Source: Flavobacteriales bacterium (GTDB lineage Bacteria > Bacteroidota > Bacteroidia > Flavobacteriales_F > PHOS-HE28). From it: DNA of 64,000 bases. The stretch is taken from positions 682,001 through 746,000 of the forward strand of contig JADJKO010000002.1 in assembly GCA_016705955.1 (NCBI GenBank), given 5' to 3'. Position numbers and translations under genes: made by a program. Under the pieces are notes generated by a model, which saw only the letters and a program-made list of their open reading frames with translations, was not told the origin of the DNA and did not search any database. Shown piece after piece: positions 1-9,163 of the stretch. The stretch's first letter is position 1, and each line of letters begins with the position of its first letter.

Positions 1-2325
1 CGCGCCGCACTTTTGATCGCACCCTTCGCGGTCGGTCTTTCCGTGCATGCACAGATCCCCACGCAATGTTTGGAGATCGAACGCATCCTGGTGGATGCCT
101 GCATCGATCAGGCCGCGTGCCCCGGTGCCACGGAAGGACAGAATGAGATGGTGAGCTTTCGCACGGGTCCGCAGGTAACCGCGCTGACCGATCTGGTGGC
201 CGATTGGCCGAACAACAGTTGGAACGGATTGGTCCAGGATGGCACCACGGCCACACTTACCAGCATCCTGAATGCCACCATCACCGCATGTGGCCTTTTG
301 GTTGAGCCGCCCGGTGGCCTGATCCCGCCCGGCAGCCGCGTGCTGTTGGTGACCAGCACGGCGATGTGTACGCAGGCGAACCCGTTCACCAACCTCACCG
401 ATACCATCTACCTCATCTTCCAGGCACCGGGCAATATCTCGGGCCACTTCGCGAACCACAACAACGGTGGCACGATCAGTCCGGTACCGACGGGTGCATC
501 AGCGTTGCGGACGCTCGTGCTCACCTACCTACCCACGAATTGCAGCGACACCGCGACCTACGATCGTTCGTTGCTCGTGAACACCATGGGCACCTATGGC
601 GGCAACACGGCGGACAACGATGGATCCACTGCGGTGTTCAGTTGGCCCGGCGTGGCGCAGGTGACCTACGTGAACTTCGGTTGCCAGGCGCCCTTCGTTC
701 CCAACCAAGTAACGATCGATGATGTCGTCGGCACGTTGTGCGGCGGCAATGGATCGGTGGATCTTTCTGCATCCACGAGCGGTCCCCTACAGGATGTGTT
801 GTGGTCAGGAGGGACCGGGACATTCGATGACCCCACTTCGCTCACACCCACCTACACCGCTGGCTCGGGAGATCTTGGCGATGTGGTGCTTTCCATCACG
901 GCGACATTCGCTTGCGGAGATCCGGTGACGGTATCGGTCACGATCCCGGCAGGCAATGCGCCCGTGGTGACGATCACACCCGACGGACCGACCACGATCT
1001 GTCCAGGTGAGGACGTAGTACTGACGGCGAGCGGAGCGGATGATTACGTCTGGAGCAATTTGGCAACCACGCCATCGATCACCGTGACTCAAGCAGGAAC
1101 GTACAGTGTGACGGGCACCACTGCATGTGGAACGGGAACCGCGCAGGTCACGATCACGATCGCGAATGGACCGACTGTGACCATCACATCCGATGGACCC
1201 ACGACGATCTGCCCCGGCGAGGAAGTGGTGCTTACGGCCAGTGGTGCGGATACCTATCTATGGAATGATCAGTCGGACACGCCATCGATCACCGTGACAC
1301 AAGCAGGTACGTACAGTGTGACGGGCACCACTGCATGTGGAACGGGAACCGCGCAGGTCACGATCACGATCGCGAATGGGCCGACGGTGACCATCACACC
1401 CGATGGACCGACCGTACTCTGCCCCGGCCTGAGTGTGACGCTCACTGCGGAAGGAGCGACGAGTTACCTCTGGGATACGCAGGAGATCACCGCATCCATC
1501 ACCGTAACGCAACCCGGAACCTACGGCGTTACCGGCACCAACTCCTGCGGACAGGCAGATGCCCAGATCGTCATCACAGCGGGGACGCCACCGATGATCA
1601 CGATCACCCCGGATGGTCCCACGACGTTCTGTGCGGGCGGGAGCGTAACGCTTACCGCGAGCGGCGCCGATACCTACTTGTGGAATGCGCAACAACCCGG
1701 GGCATCGATCACGGTCACCACGGCAGGCACGTACATCGTCGAAGGCACCACGGCTTGTGGAGTTGACGGCGCATCCATCGTGGTGGAGGTGATCGATCTC
1801 TCCGCCTCCTTCACTGCCGATCCGTTGGTCGGCGTAGCGCCGTTGGATGTGTCCTTCACGAATACGAGTACGCCGCAAGGTGCTTCTTCGTCATGGGTCT
1901 TCGGCGATGGCGGAACAAACACCGCTGATTCACCTGATCACAGCTACCTCATCGATGGTACCTACACGGTGGTGCTTACGGTGAGCGATCAAGGCTGCAC
2001 CTCCTCTGCCACCGCCGTGATCATCGTCGGTACGGGCAACACCCCGCCGAGTTCGATCTTCATCCCGAATGTCTTTTCCCCGAACGGCGATGGGGTGAAC
2101 GATCAACTGTACCTGCGCGCCGAGAACATGAGCGCACTGGACCTTTCCATCTACAACCGGTACGGACAAGAGGTGGCGCGCTTGAAGCGAGGCCACGAAT
2201 CGTGGGATGCCCGCACCTTTTCCGGTGAAACGGTCCCGGACGGCACCTATTTCTACGTGTTCGAGGCCAATGGCCTGGACGGTGTGAAGTACAAGCTGAA
2301 CGGTGTGATCACCGTGCTGCGCTAG
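1..2325 (+). CDS. T9SS type B (gliding-motility CTD) surface protein, 5' partial
   Basis: The reading frame is open to base 1, so the true start lies upstream; the first codons end a signal peptide (LIAPFAVGLSVHAQ, cleavage after Ala). The N-terminal 300 residues resemble no family I can name. About bases 960-1790 encode four Ig-like modules of roughly 70 residues, each starting VTIT-DGPT and containing CPG and TAxGA motifs. A PKD domain follows (bases about 1800-2030, WVFGDGG). The C-terminus (from about 2053, FIPNVFSPNGDGVND ... GVITVLR) is the type B T9SS / gliding-motility-associated sorting domain. It is probably exported and surface-attached or released by the type IX system. Two Ig modules are nearly identical in DNA, pointing to recent internal duplication. 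Confidence 0.9.
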   Translation, partial: RAALLIAPFAVGLSVHAQIPTQCLEIERILVDACIDQAACPGATEGQNEMVSFRTGPQVTALTDLVADWPNNSWNGLVQDGTTATLTSILNATITACGLLVEPPGGLIPPGSRVLLVTSTAMCTQANPFTNLTDTIYLIFQAPGNISGHFANHNNGGTISPVPTGASALRTLVLTYLPTNCSDTATYDRSLLVNTMGTYGGNTADNDGSTAVFSWPGVAQVTYVNFGCQAPFVPNQVTIDDVVGTLCGGNGSVDLSASTSGPLQDVLWSGGTGTFDDPTSLTPTYTAGSGDLGDVVLSITATFACGDPVTVSVTIPAGNAPVVTITPDGPTTICPGEDVVLTASGADDYVWSNLATTPSITVTQAGTYSVTGTTACGTGTAQVTITIANGPTVTITSDGPTTICPGEEVVLTASGADTYLWNDQSDTPSITVTQAGTYSVTGTTACGTGTAQVTITIANGPTVTITPDGPTVLCPGLSVTLTAEGATSYLWDTQEITASITVTQPGTYGVTGTNSCGQADAQIVITAGTPPMITITPDGPTTFCAGGSVTLTASGADTYLWNAQQPGASITVTTAGTYIVEGTTACGVDGASIVVEVIDLSASFTADPLVGVAPLDVSFTNTSTPQGASSSWVFGDGGTNTADSPDHSYLIDGTYTVVLTVSDQGCTSSATAVIIVGTGNTPPSSIFIPNVFSPNGDGVNDQLYLRAENMSALDLSIYNRYGQEVARLKRGHESWDARTFSGETVPDGTYFYVFEANGLDGVKYKLNGVITVLR

Positions 2326-2429
2326 GCCTTTTGTATTTGCAAGATCTGTGACACGGCGTACCCCCGAGGTGCGACCTTTGCCGGACCACGGAATGCCCGT
2401 GCGGATCGTCTAGAGCACGCTTGCCTGTT

Positions 2430-4799
2430 ATGAAAGTCATCCCTTGGTTCGGTGTATTCCCTTGCCTACTGCTGGCTGAGGGAGTGCATGGCCAATGCTT
2501 GTCCACCGTGAACACCTTTCCGTACCAAGAAGGTTTCGAGGCGGCGGCGGCGTGGAACGCGGGTGGTGTGCTCAACGATTGGGCGTGGGGTACACCGGCG
2601 CATCCGACCATCAATTCGGCGGGTGGCGGTAGCAAGAGCTGGTGCGTCGGCGGACTCACCGGGGCCTTCTATGGCTTCGGCGAGCAGAGCTGGCTGGAGA
2701 GTCCGTGCTTCGACTTTTCCACGTTGCAGTATCCGATGGTCTCCTTCAAGATCTTCTGGGAATGCGAACGGACGTATGATGGCATGGGCTTCCAGTACTC
2801 GTTGGATCAAGGCACCACCTGGAGCAATGTGGGATCCGTGGCCGACCAGCCCGATTGCAACACACAGAACTGGTTCAACACTTCCTACATCAACAATATG
2901 AGCTTGGCGAATCCACGCCAAGGCTGGTCCGGTCGGGTCGGTCCGACTGCCGGTTCGTGCGCGGGCGGTGCCGGAAGCAATGGCTGGGTCACCGCAAAGC
3001 ATTGTCTCGTTGATCTGGCCGGTGAGCCAAGCGTGAAGTTCCGCTTCGTCTTCGGCGCGGGGACCGCCTGCAACAACTACGACGGCATCGCGATCGATGA
3101 CATCTTCATTGGTGAGACACCACCGGAGTTACCATCCTTCCAATCCGAGTGCTTCGATGACGAGATCAGCGTCCACGACATCGTGAGTTGCGCGGATGCA
3201 TGGACGTGGGATTTCGGTGATCCCGCATCCGGTCCGCAGAACACGAGTACGCTTCCGGCGGTCACGCACGCATTCAGCGCTCCGGGCAATTACACCATCA
3301 CGCTCACACTCACCTATACCTGCAGGGCGCCTGTGCAATTGCAATTGCCGTTGACGATCCTGGATCTACAACTCAATGCGGTGGATCCGACCTGCGCGGG
3401 GAGTGATGGATCCGCATCCGCTGTTGTTGTTGGAGCCACCGCACCGGTGAACTACACGTGGACACCCGGTGGCGCTTCCACATCGGCCATCAATGGCTTG
3501 GGTGCAGGAACGTACACGGTGAATATCGTGGACGCCGGCATTTGCCCGATCGCGGGGAGCATCGTGCTTGCGCCGCCGCCAAGCGCCCCAGCGGCGAACA
3601 TCTCCTCCACCGCGGTGACGTGCAATGGCGACAGCGATGGATCGGCCAATGTGGTGGTGAATGGCGGCACGCCCGGCTACCAGTACAACTGGTCCCCGCA
3701 AGGTGGATCGGCGGCCACGGCGAGCAACCTGCCCGCTGGCAACTACACCTGCACGATCACCGATGCACAGTCTTGCGCCGTCACGGTGCAGACGACAGTA
3801 ACGGGACCCGCAGCGTTGGTCTTGACGGCACAGAACGACACGACCGTGTGCGTGGGCGAAAGCGTGAGCCTTCAAGCTTCCGCGGCCGGCGGCACAGGAG
3901 CGTACGCATTCGTATGGGCTCCGCAGGGTCCGGACGTAACGCCGCCAAGCACCACCACCTACACGGTGAGCGTGACCGACGCGAACGGATGCACCACAGT
4001 GGATGAACAGGTGCAGGTAGCGGTGGGCAGCGTGGCCACACCGCAGTTCACCTTGAGTGACAGCTTGGGGTGTACGCCGCACTGCGTGACCTTCACCACA
4101 ACGGATGGTGCCAATGGCGAGGTGAACTGGGATTTCGGCGATGGAGGATCGGGAACCGACGCTCCGGATGCGACGCATTGCTTCGCGCAGGCCGGAACCT
4201 TTGATGTCACGATCACGGTTACTTCCACGGCTGGTTGCAGCGGGACATGGACATGGATCGATGCCGTGGATGTGCTCGCCACGCCGGTCGCTGCTTTCTA
4301 CGCTTCACCGCCGGTGGCCACCATCGATGAGCCGACCATTGATCTCATCAACCGCTCCACGGGCAGCGACAGTTGGCGTTGGACATTCGGCGACCCGATG
4401 GACAGTTCCTCCATGGAGTCCGCTCCGCAATTCACCTATGGGGAGGTCGGTTGTTACACCGTACAACTCGTGGCAATGAACGCGTTGGGTTGTGCGGACA
4501 GCACCAGCTATCTGCTCTGTATCGAGGATGAATTCGCCGTGTTCGTTCCGAATGCGTTCACCCCGAACAACGATGGCTTCAACGATGTGTGGGGTGCGAT
4601 CACCACGGTAGGTGCTCCGAAGGAGTTCGAGTTGGATGTCTTCGATCGCTGGGGCCGCGTGCTGTTCCATGGCACCGATAAGAACATCCCATGGGATGGT
4701 GCCGATCAACCCATCGGTGTGTATCCGTGGCGCTTGCGGATGATCGATTCCGAAGGCTGGGTGCGGGAACGCACGGGCCACGTGACCCTTGTGCGGTAG
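2430..4799 (+). CDS. T9SS type B surface protein with PKD and SprB-like repeats
   Basis: 789 aa from the ATG at 2430; a TTG nine bases upstream is a weaker choice because MKVIPWFG begins a classical signal peptide ending HGQ. Residues about 30-230 look like a MAM/jelly-roll type carbohydrate- or protein-binding domain, with conserved Trp and Cys. Then come a PKD domain (WDFGDP), two SprB-like repeats (GGTPGYQYNWSPQGG), two further PKD-type domains (WDFGDGG, WTFGDP), and a C-terminal gliding-motility sorting domain (FVPNAFTPNNDGFNDVW). It shares architecture and orientation with the preceding gene and is 104 bp downstream. Likely a cell-surface adhesin or matrix protein; the ligand is unknown. 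Confidence 0.9.
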   Translation: MKVIPWFGVFPCLLLAEGVHGQCLSTVNTFPYQEGFEAAAAWNAGGVLNDWAWGTPAHPTINSAGGGSKSWCVGGLTGAFYGFGEQSWLESPCFDFSTLQYPMVSFKIFWECERTYDGMGFQYSLDQGTTWSNVGSVADQPDCNTQNWFNTSYINNMSLANPRQGWSGRVGPTAGSCAGGAGSNGWVTAKHCLVDLAGEPSVKFRFVFGAGTACNNYDGIAIDDIFIGETPPELPSFQSECFDDEISVHDIVSCADAWTWDFGDPASGPQNTSTLPAVTHAFSAPGNYTITLTLTYTCRAPVQLQLPLTILDLQLNAVDPTCAGSDGSASAVVVGATAPVNYTWTPGGASTSAINGLGAGTYTVNIVDAGICPIAGSIVLAPPPSAPAANISSTAVTCNGDSDGSANVVVNGGTPGYQYNWSPQGGSAATASNLPAGNYTCTITDAQSCAVTVQTTVTGPAALVLTAQNDTTVCVGESVSLQASAAGGTGAYAFVWAPQGPDVTPPSTTTYTVSVTDANGCTTVDEQVQVAVGSVATPQFTLSDSLGCTPHCVTFTTTDGANGEVNWDFGDGGSGTDAPDATHCFAQAGTFDVTITVTSTAGCSGTWTWIDAVDVLATPVAAFYASPPVATIDEPTIDLINRSTGSDSWRWTFGDPMDSSSMESAPQFTYGEVGCYTVQLVAMNALGCADSTSYLLCIEDEFAVFVPNAFTPNNDGFNDVWGAITTVGAPKEFELDVFDRWGRVLFHGTDKNIPWDGADQPIGVYPWRLRMIDSEGWVRERTGHVTLVR

Positions 4800-4802
4800 C
4801 GA

Positions 4803-5177
4803 TCACACGCGGCTGGTCGCGAAAGCGTCGACCTGCATCACCAATTCCTCTTGTGTCATGCGCGGACTCACACGCCGTTCGTCAAGCAGGTCGTTGATCC
4901 GGTAGATCACCGTGCCTCGGCGGAAACTCCACCAGCGCGCTTTCACATAGCGGTCCCACGGACCGAGATCCATTTTGTCGCCCACGCAGAAGTGCGCGTA
5001 GCTGTTCATCTCGGACACGAGTTGTCCGAAGCTTACCGAACTATCGATCACCAACCCGTTCTCGCGGTTCTTGGTGTGAAGGACGTAGAGCGCGCCATCA
5101 GGGTACACATACCGATGCATGATGGGCACCACTTGGGATCGCCAAACGACCAACGCTTTTTCACGGAAGATGATCAC
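4803..5177 (-). CDS. Hypothetical protein, 124 aa
   Basis: Starts at GTG 5177; an in-frame stop lies a few codons further upstream, so the protein cannot be much longer. No signal peptide or membrane segment. It is rich in aromatic residues (WWSFRRGTVIYRINDLLDERR), and its composition resembles a small cytoplasmic enzyme-like or effector domain, but I recognise no family. It ends 3 bp from the convergent T9SS gene and is separated by 74 bp from the upstream minus-strand gene. Codon use matches the neighbours, which favours a real gene. Confidence 0.55.
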   Translation of the reverse strand: MIIFREKALVVWRSQVVPIMHRYVYPDGALYVLHTKNRENGLVIDSSVSFGQLVSEMNSYAHFCVGDKMDLGPWDRYVKARWWSFRRGTVIYRINDLLDERRVSPRMTQEELVMQVDAFATSRV

Positions 5178-5251
5178 GAGGTCCCACTGCCGGGAAAGCC
5201 GTCAACGTGGGTGCCAGAAGATAGGGTCCGGATGATCCGGGACCATGAGGA

Positions 5252-6161
5252 CTACTGGATCGTGTCGTGCTTTCTCTTCAGTGCATCCAAGGTGCGTTGC
5301 AGTTCATCCACGGTGGCTGACCTGCTTTCCACTGATCCACTGTTCTTCTCCAGTTGGCCTTGGTACTTGGAGATATCGCTTTGAACACTGGCCTCCTGTT
5401 TCATCAACTTGGCGAGGCTGGACTCACTGCTTGCGAGTTTCTTCCGGGCCTTGGTCAGTTTTCCCAGATCCTTCGGATCATTGCTCAACGCGAACTTCTT
5501 CTCCAGCCCTGCGATATTCCCTTGTTCGCGCGCGATCGAGCCTTGGAGTTTGCTCCGCTTGCTCTTGACCTTCGTCAACTTCTCGTTGGACTTGGTGATG
5601 TTCTTCCGGGACTTCGCCACATCCGCTTGTGCCCCGCTGTGTTTGCTTGTGGCCTTCGCAAGCATTTTCTCATAGACGTCGATCTGCTTCTGTACCACGG
5701 CCCGATCGTATTTCACGGCCAGCGCGCGCATATACGCCTCTTGCCCGGCATTGGTCGCCAGTGGTGTGCTGTCATTCGTGGCGAATGCCATGGTGAACTT
5801 GGACCAACTTGGCCTTCTTGTCCGTGCTTGCTTGGGCCATGACCATCAAGCCTGATCCCAGATCGGCGATCGTAACGCCCGAGGCCTTCAACGGCTTCTT
5901 CCCGGATACCCCAAGGCTGATGGCTTTCATGTCCGTCCTCCAGAGATCAAGAACGGTGTTCGCATCCGTTTCGAAGATGCTGACCGTCCAAGCGGGAAGC
6001 CGGTGTGTGCCATTGCTGATGGAATCCGCCACGACCACGATGGGTTTGTCCCAATTCAATGCGTAGCCCTCCTTTGTTCTGTCCTTCTGCGCATGGACGC
6101 CTACACTGAGGATCAAGGTGGTCAATGTGAAAAGCGATCGGCGAATGGTGGTGATGTCCAT
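5252..6161 (-). pseudogene. Secreted coiled-coil protein interrupted by a frameshift
   Basis: Two overlapping frames look like one gene. The upstream part (start 6161, MDITTIRRSLFTL, signal peptide ending VHAQ) covers 129 aa and stops at 5772. The downstream part starts inside it at 5791. Removing one G in the TTGGTCC stretch (plus-strand 5801-5807) joins them as KKAKLSKFTMAFATNDS, a smooth continuation. The second half (bases about 5700-5252) is a long Lys/Ala/Ser coiled coil. The whole would be a secreted protein of about 300 aa of unknown role, with a globular head (WDKPIVVVADSISNG) and a helical stalk. Whether the shift is biological or a consensus error cannot be told from sequence alone. 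Confidence 0.7.
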
Positions 6162-6222
6162 CTGGGTCCGGAAGTTCATGTGAACAAGGTAAGTCGTGTG
6201 GTCCAGGAAATGTTGATGACGG

Positions 6223-6816
6223 TCAGTGCGGAGTGGGGATCATCCGAAGCGCGGTATACACCCGGTGCATGGGCAGACCCATCACCGTATAGAAGCTGCC
6301 TTCGATCCGATCCACGGCCGTGTACCCGATCCAATCCTGCACACCGTACGCACCGGCCTTGTCCAGTGGCTTGTGCTGGGCCACGTAGTAGGCGATCTCC
6401 GCTGCATCAAGCGCGCGGAAGTGGACCACGGCCGTATCGGCGAAGTTGGTTGTGCCGGTCGCGGTGCGGAGGCACACGCCGGTGATCACACGATGCGAGC
6501 GTCCGCTCAATAGGGCGAGCATCCGTCGAGCATCCGCATCATCCTCGGGTTTGTTCAGAAGCGTGTCGTCCACCAGTACCGTGGTGTCCGCAGTGATCAG
6601 CACTTGATCCTTCGCGAGCGTTCCGGTCCATGCTTCCGCCTTGCACACGGCGAGGTGTTCCGCCACGCGATCATGCGGCATACCAGCGGGTGGCGTTTCA
6701 TCCACGTCCACGCGCGTGATCTCCACCGGAAGGTCGAGACCTTGCAGCAGTTGTCGCCGACGAGGGGATGCGGACGCGAGGATCAAGCGCCAGGGGTGTA
6801 TGGGAGGTGCATTCAT
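6223..6816 (-). CDS. maf: Maf-like nucleotide pyrophosphatase
   Basis: 197 aa, the usual Maf size. It starts LILASASPRRRQLLQ, the Maf signature near the N-terminus, and keeps ADTTVLVDD and the GSFYTVMGLP segment. Maf/YhdE proteins hydrolyse non-canonical or bulk NTPs (dTTP/UTP type) to NMP and pyrophosphate in the cytoplasm. The ATG at 6816 overlaps the stop of the UbiA gene (ATGA at 6813-6816), so the two are probably translationally coupled. The longer open frame upstream runs antisense-like through the UbiA gene and is not used. Confidence 0.93.
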   Translation of the reverse strand: MNAPPIHPWRLILASASPRRRQLLQGLDLPVEITRVDVDETPPAGMPHDRVAEHLAVCKAEAWTGTLAKDQVLITADTTVLVDDTLLNKPEDDADARRMLALLSGRSHRVITGVCLRTATGTTNFADTAVVHFRALDAAEIAYYVAQHKPLDKAGAYGVQDWIGYTAVDRIEGSFYTVMGLPMHRVYTALRMIPTPH

Positions 6817-7853
6817 GGCAGATAACGGATCAGCGCCGCGAAAGTCACACCCATCACCATGGCCACCTTCATCAAGTTCCCGGCGCGCAGGTGCTCTTTC
6901 CGTTCCACCGCGTTGTAGGTGAAGCCGGCTGAGAGCAACAACGGACCGATGATGCCGACGCCGATGTACCAGAACGATAGGGTATCGTGCAGCACGAACA
7001 TGCGCAACGCGAGCAGGGCGATGACGAGTGCGCCGATGTACACGAGCGTGAGTACACGCGCCGACTTCATGCCCCACACGATCGGGATGGTGCGGCAACC
7101 AAGTGCTTCATCACCTTTCACATCGGCCATGTCCTTTTGCAGTTCGCGCACCAGCGAAGCAATGAAGGCGAAGGCGGAGAAGCCGAGCACCCACCACCAG
7201 AGTTCGGTGTAGGGAAGCGACATGGAGTAGGTGACCTCCTCGAATTCACCCGGCACGGTGACGGTGAGCGGAGCATCCATGAGCGCCCGTTGCATCAGGG
7301 GGATCTCGTACAGGCCTACGATGAGCGGCACCAACGCGGTGAGCAAGGCCACGGTCCCGTTCCCGATGATCAATTGTCGCTTAAGGCTCATGCTGTACAT
7401 CCAAAGCGCCATCACCGCGAAGGCCGGGATCACGATCAAATGCCACAGGCCTGTGCGCCACGCCACCACCGTGCCCAAGAGGAACCCGAGACCGCTGAAC
7501 AGGAGGTGTCCCATCATGGCCACGCGGCGCTTCACCGTGCGACCGACGATCACTTCCTCCGGCTTGTTGATGCGATCGATCCGCGTGTCGAAGTAATCGT
7601 TGATGATGTTGCCACCCGCCGCGATGAGCACGGTGCTCAACACGAGGAGGACGAACAACGGCAGTGGGAGTTGAGGACCGAAGCGCGGATCGAGGATCAG
7701 ATCCGCTCGTGAGACATCGATGCCGGGCTCCTGCAATAATTCATGCAGTCCGCGTTCCAATTGTCCTTCGAGCAGGCCATACCGCATGAGCAGCATCGTC
7801 GCTGCCATGATCAGCAGGTTCAACGGACGGGTCAGGCGGATGAAGTCGAGCAT
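6813..7853 (-). CDS. UbiA-family prenyltransferase
   Basis: 346 aa with about nine hydrophobic segments. The first Asp-rich motif NDYFDTRIDRINKP (NxxxDxxxD, about residue 87) and a second motif (DMADVKGDEALG) bind Mg and prenyl diphosphate. The family transfers prenyl groups to aromatic or glycerol-phosphate acceptors in the inner membrane. Bacteroidota homologues in this setting are often annotated geranylgeranylglycerol-phosphate geranylgeranyltransferase-like, but the acceptor cannot be read from sequence. It lies in a minus-strand run after the KdsC-like gene, overlapping maf by 4 bp. Confidence 0.88.
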   Translation of the reverse strand: MLDFIRLTRPLNLLIMAATMLLMRYGLLEGQLERGLHELLQEPGIDVSRADLILDPRFGPQLPLPLFVLLVLSTVLIAAGGNIINDYFDTRIDRINKPEEVIVGRTVKRRVAMMGHLLFSGLGFLLGTVVAWRTGLWHLIVIPAFAVMALWMYSMSLKRQLIIGNGTVALLTALVPLIVGLYEIPLMQRALMDAPLTVTVPGEFEEVTYSMSLPYTELWWWVLGFSAFAFIASLVRELQKDMADVKGDEALGCRTIPIVWGMKSARVLTLVYIGALVIALLALRMFVLHDTLSFWYIGVGIIGPLLLSAGFTYNAVERKEHLRAGNLMKVAMVMGVTFAALIRYLP

Positions 7854-7863
7854 ATTCCCGGGA

Positions 7864-8388
7864 TCACCACAGGTGTGCGCCGTTCGTGAGCCACTTGCCC
7901 TTCACCTTCATGGCTTGCTCCAGCAGATCGCGCACGCAGCCGGATCCACCCGGCTTGGCACTGATGAAGCTGCTGATCGCCTTGATCTCCTCCGCGGCAT
8001 CGGCCGGACAGCAGGGGAGGGCCACGCGTTGCATGATGCGCAGATCGGGAAGGTCATCACCCATGTACGCCGTGCGCGCAGGATCCAAGCCGGTGCTCGC
8101 GATCAGTTCATCCAATTTCGCGCTCTTGTCGGGCACGCTGCTGAAGTAGTCCTTCACACCCAAGCGGCCCATGCTCTCGCGCACACCGTCGCTCTTGCCG
8201 CCGGTGATGATGACGATGTGCAGGCCTTCCTTGATGGCGTGTTGTACCGCGTATGCATCGCGACTGTGCAGGGTCCTTACCGGATCCAAGCCCGGATAAA
8301 GCAATACACGGTTATCGGTGAACACACCGTCCATATCGAACAGGAAATGATCGATCCCGGCGAGGAGCTCCTTATAGGTCGATGCCAT
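7864..8388 (-). CDS. KdsC-like HAD phosphatase
   Basis: 174 aa, single HAD domain without a cap, as in KdsC. Motif I is FDMDGVFTDNRV (DxDGVxTD), motif II is IITGGKS, and motif IV is YMGDDLPDL. KdsC dephosphorylates 3-deoxy-D-manno-octulosonate 8-phosphate for lipopolysaccharide core synthesis, or a related nonulosonate. The start at 8388 overlaps the preceding DUF2520 gene by 17 bp, so they are co-transcribed. Confidence 0.9.
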   Translation of the reverse strand: MASTYKELLAGIDHFLFDMDGVFTDNRVLLYPGLDPVRTLHSRDAYAVQHAIKEGLHIVIITGGKSDGVRESMGRLGVKDYFSSVPDKSAKLDELIASTGLDPARTAYMGDDLPDLRIMQRVALPCCPADAAEEIKAISSFISAKPGGSGCVRDLLEQAMKVKGKWLTNGAHLW

Positions 8389-9154
8389 CGGTCGGGTGAT
8401 CGTTCGCCTTCAGGATCATCGCACTAAGGAGTGCGTAAATGCGTTGGAGGTCCGGCTCGTTGGAGAGATGTTCCAAGTGGTTCTTGATGGACGACAGATC
8501 CCCGCGCCGCGCAGGTCCGGTCAGCGCTGCTTCGGGTCCGATGGTGACCACGTTGTGCGCGGTGGTGCGCCACAAGGGCAACAAGAGATCCGTCGGTAAC
8601 TTCTGTTGTTTCAACAAGCGTTGTGCTTCGTGCATGAGGAAGACCGGGAGGTTACTCGCCAGCACGGCAGTGAGGTGAAGGAGTTCACGTTGCTCATGCG
8701 TGAGTTCGAACACGCTTTCGCTGATCGCGCGGGACAATCGCAGGATCGTCTCGCGTGCCACCGCATCGTTCGCATCCACCACGATCGGCACGGGGCCCAG
8801 ATCCACCGGAGCACCATGGCTCAAGGTCTGTATCGGCCAGAGGACCGCGCGGTGCGCATGCGGTTCCAGCAGGTCGAGTCCGGCCGCGCCAGCGGTGTGG
8901 GCGATCACACAATTCGTATACGGCAACGCAGTCGCCACGGAGTGGATGCTGTCGTCGCTGGTGGCGATGATCACGAGATCCACTTCCTCCGGTAACGCAT
9001 TCAACCGGAAGGCGGGGCGATCGAGGAAGCGCGCGAGATCGGCGGTCCTCTCCGCATCGCGACCGGCAACCCCGATCAATTCAAAGGACGTGCGGGTGAT
9101 GTTGTGTCCGAGGTGGTAGGCCATGCGGCCGGTACCGATCAGGAGGATGCGCAT
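8372..9154 (-). CDS. Rossmann-like / DUF2520 oxidoreductase
   Basis: 260 aa. The N-terminus MRILLIGTGRMAYHLG is a GxGxxA dinucleotide-binding loop like that of F420-dependent or pyrroline-carboxylate reductases. The C-terminal helical half (HLTAVLASNLPVFLMHEAQRLL) matches the DUF2520 domain, which resembles 6-phosphogluconate-dehydrogenase-type C-domains. The substrate is unknown; members are common next to KdsC/UbiA/Maf in Bacteroidota. Cytoplasmic. Confidence 0.88.
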   Translation of the reverse strand: MRILLIGTGRMAYHLGHNITRTSFELIGVAGRDAERTADLARFLDRPAFRLNALPEEVDLVIIATSDDSIHSVATALPYTNCVIAHTAGAAGLDLLEPHAHRAVLWPIQTLSHGAPVDLGPVPIVVDANDAVARETILRLSRAISESVFELTHEQRELLHLTAVLASNLPVFLMHEAQRLLKQQKLPTDLLLPLWRTTAHNVVTIGPEAALTGPARRGDLSSIKNHLEHLSNEPDLQRIYALLSAMILKANDHPTDGIDL

Positions 9155-9163
9155 GGTCCGGGC

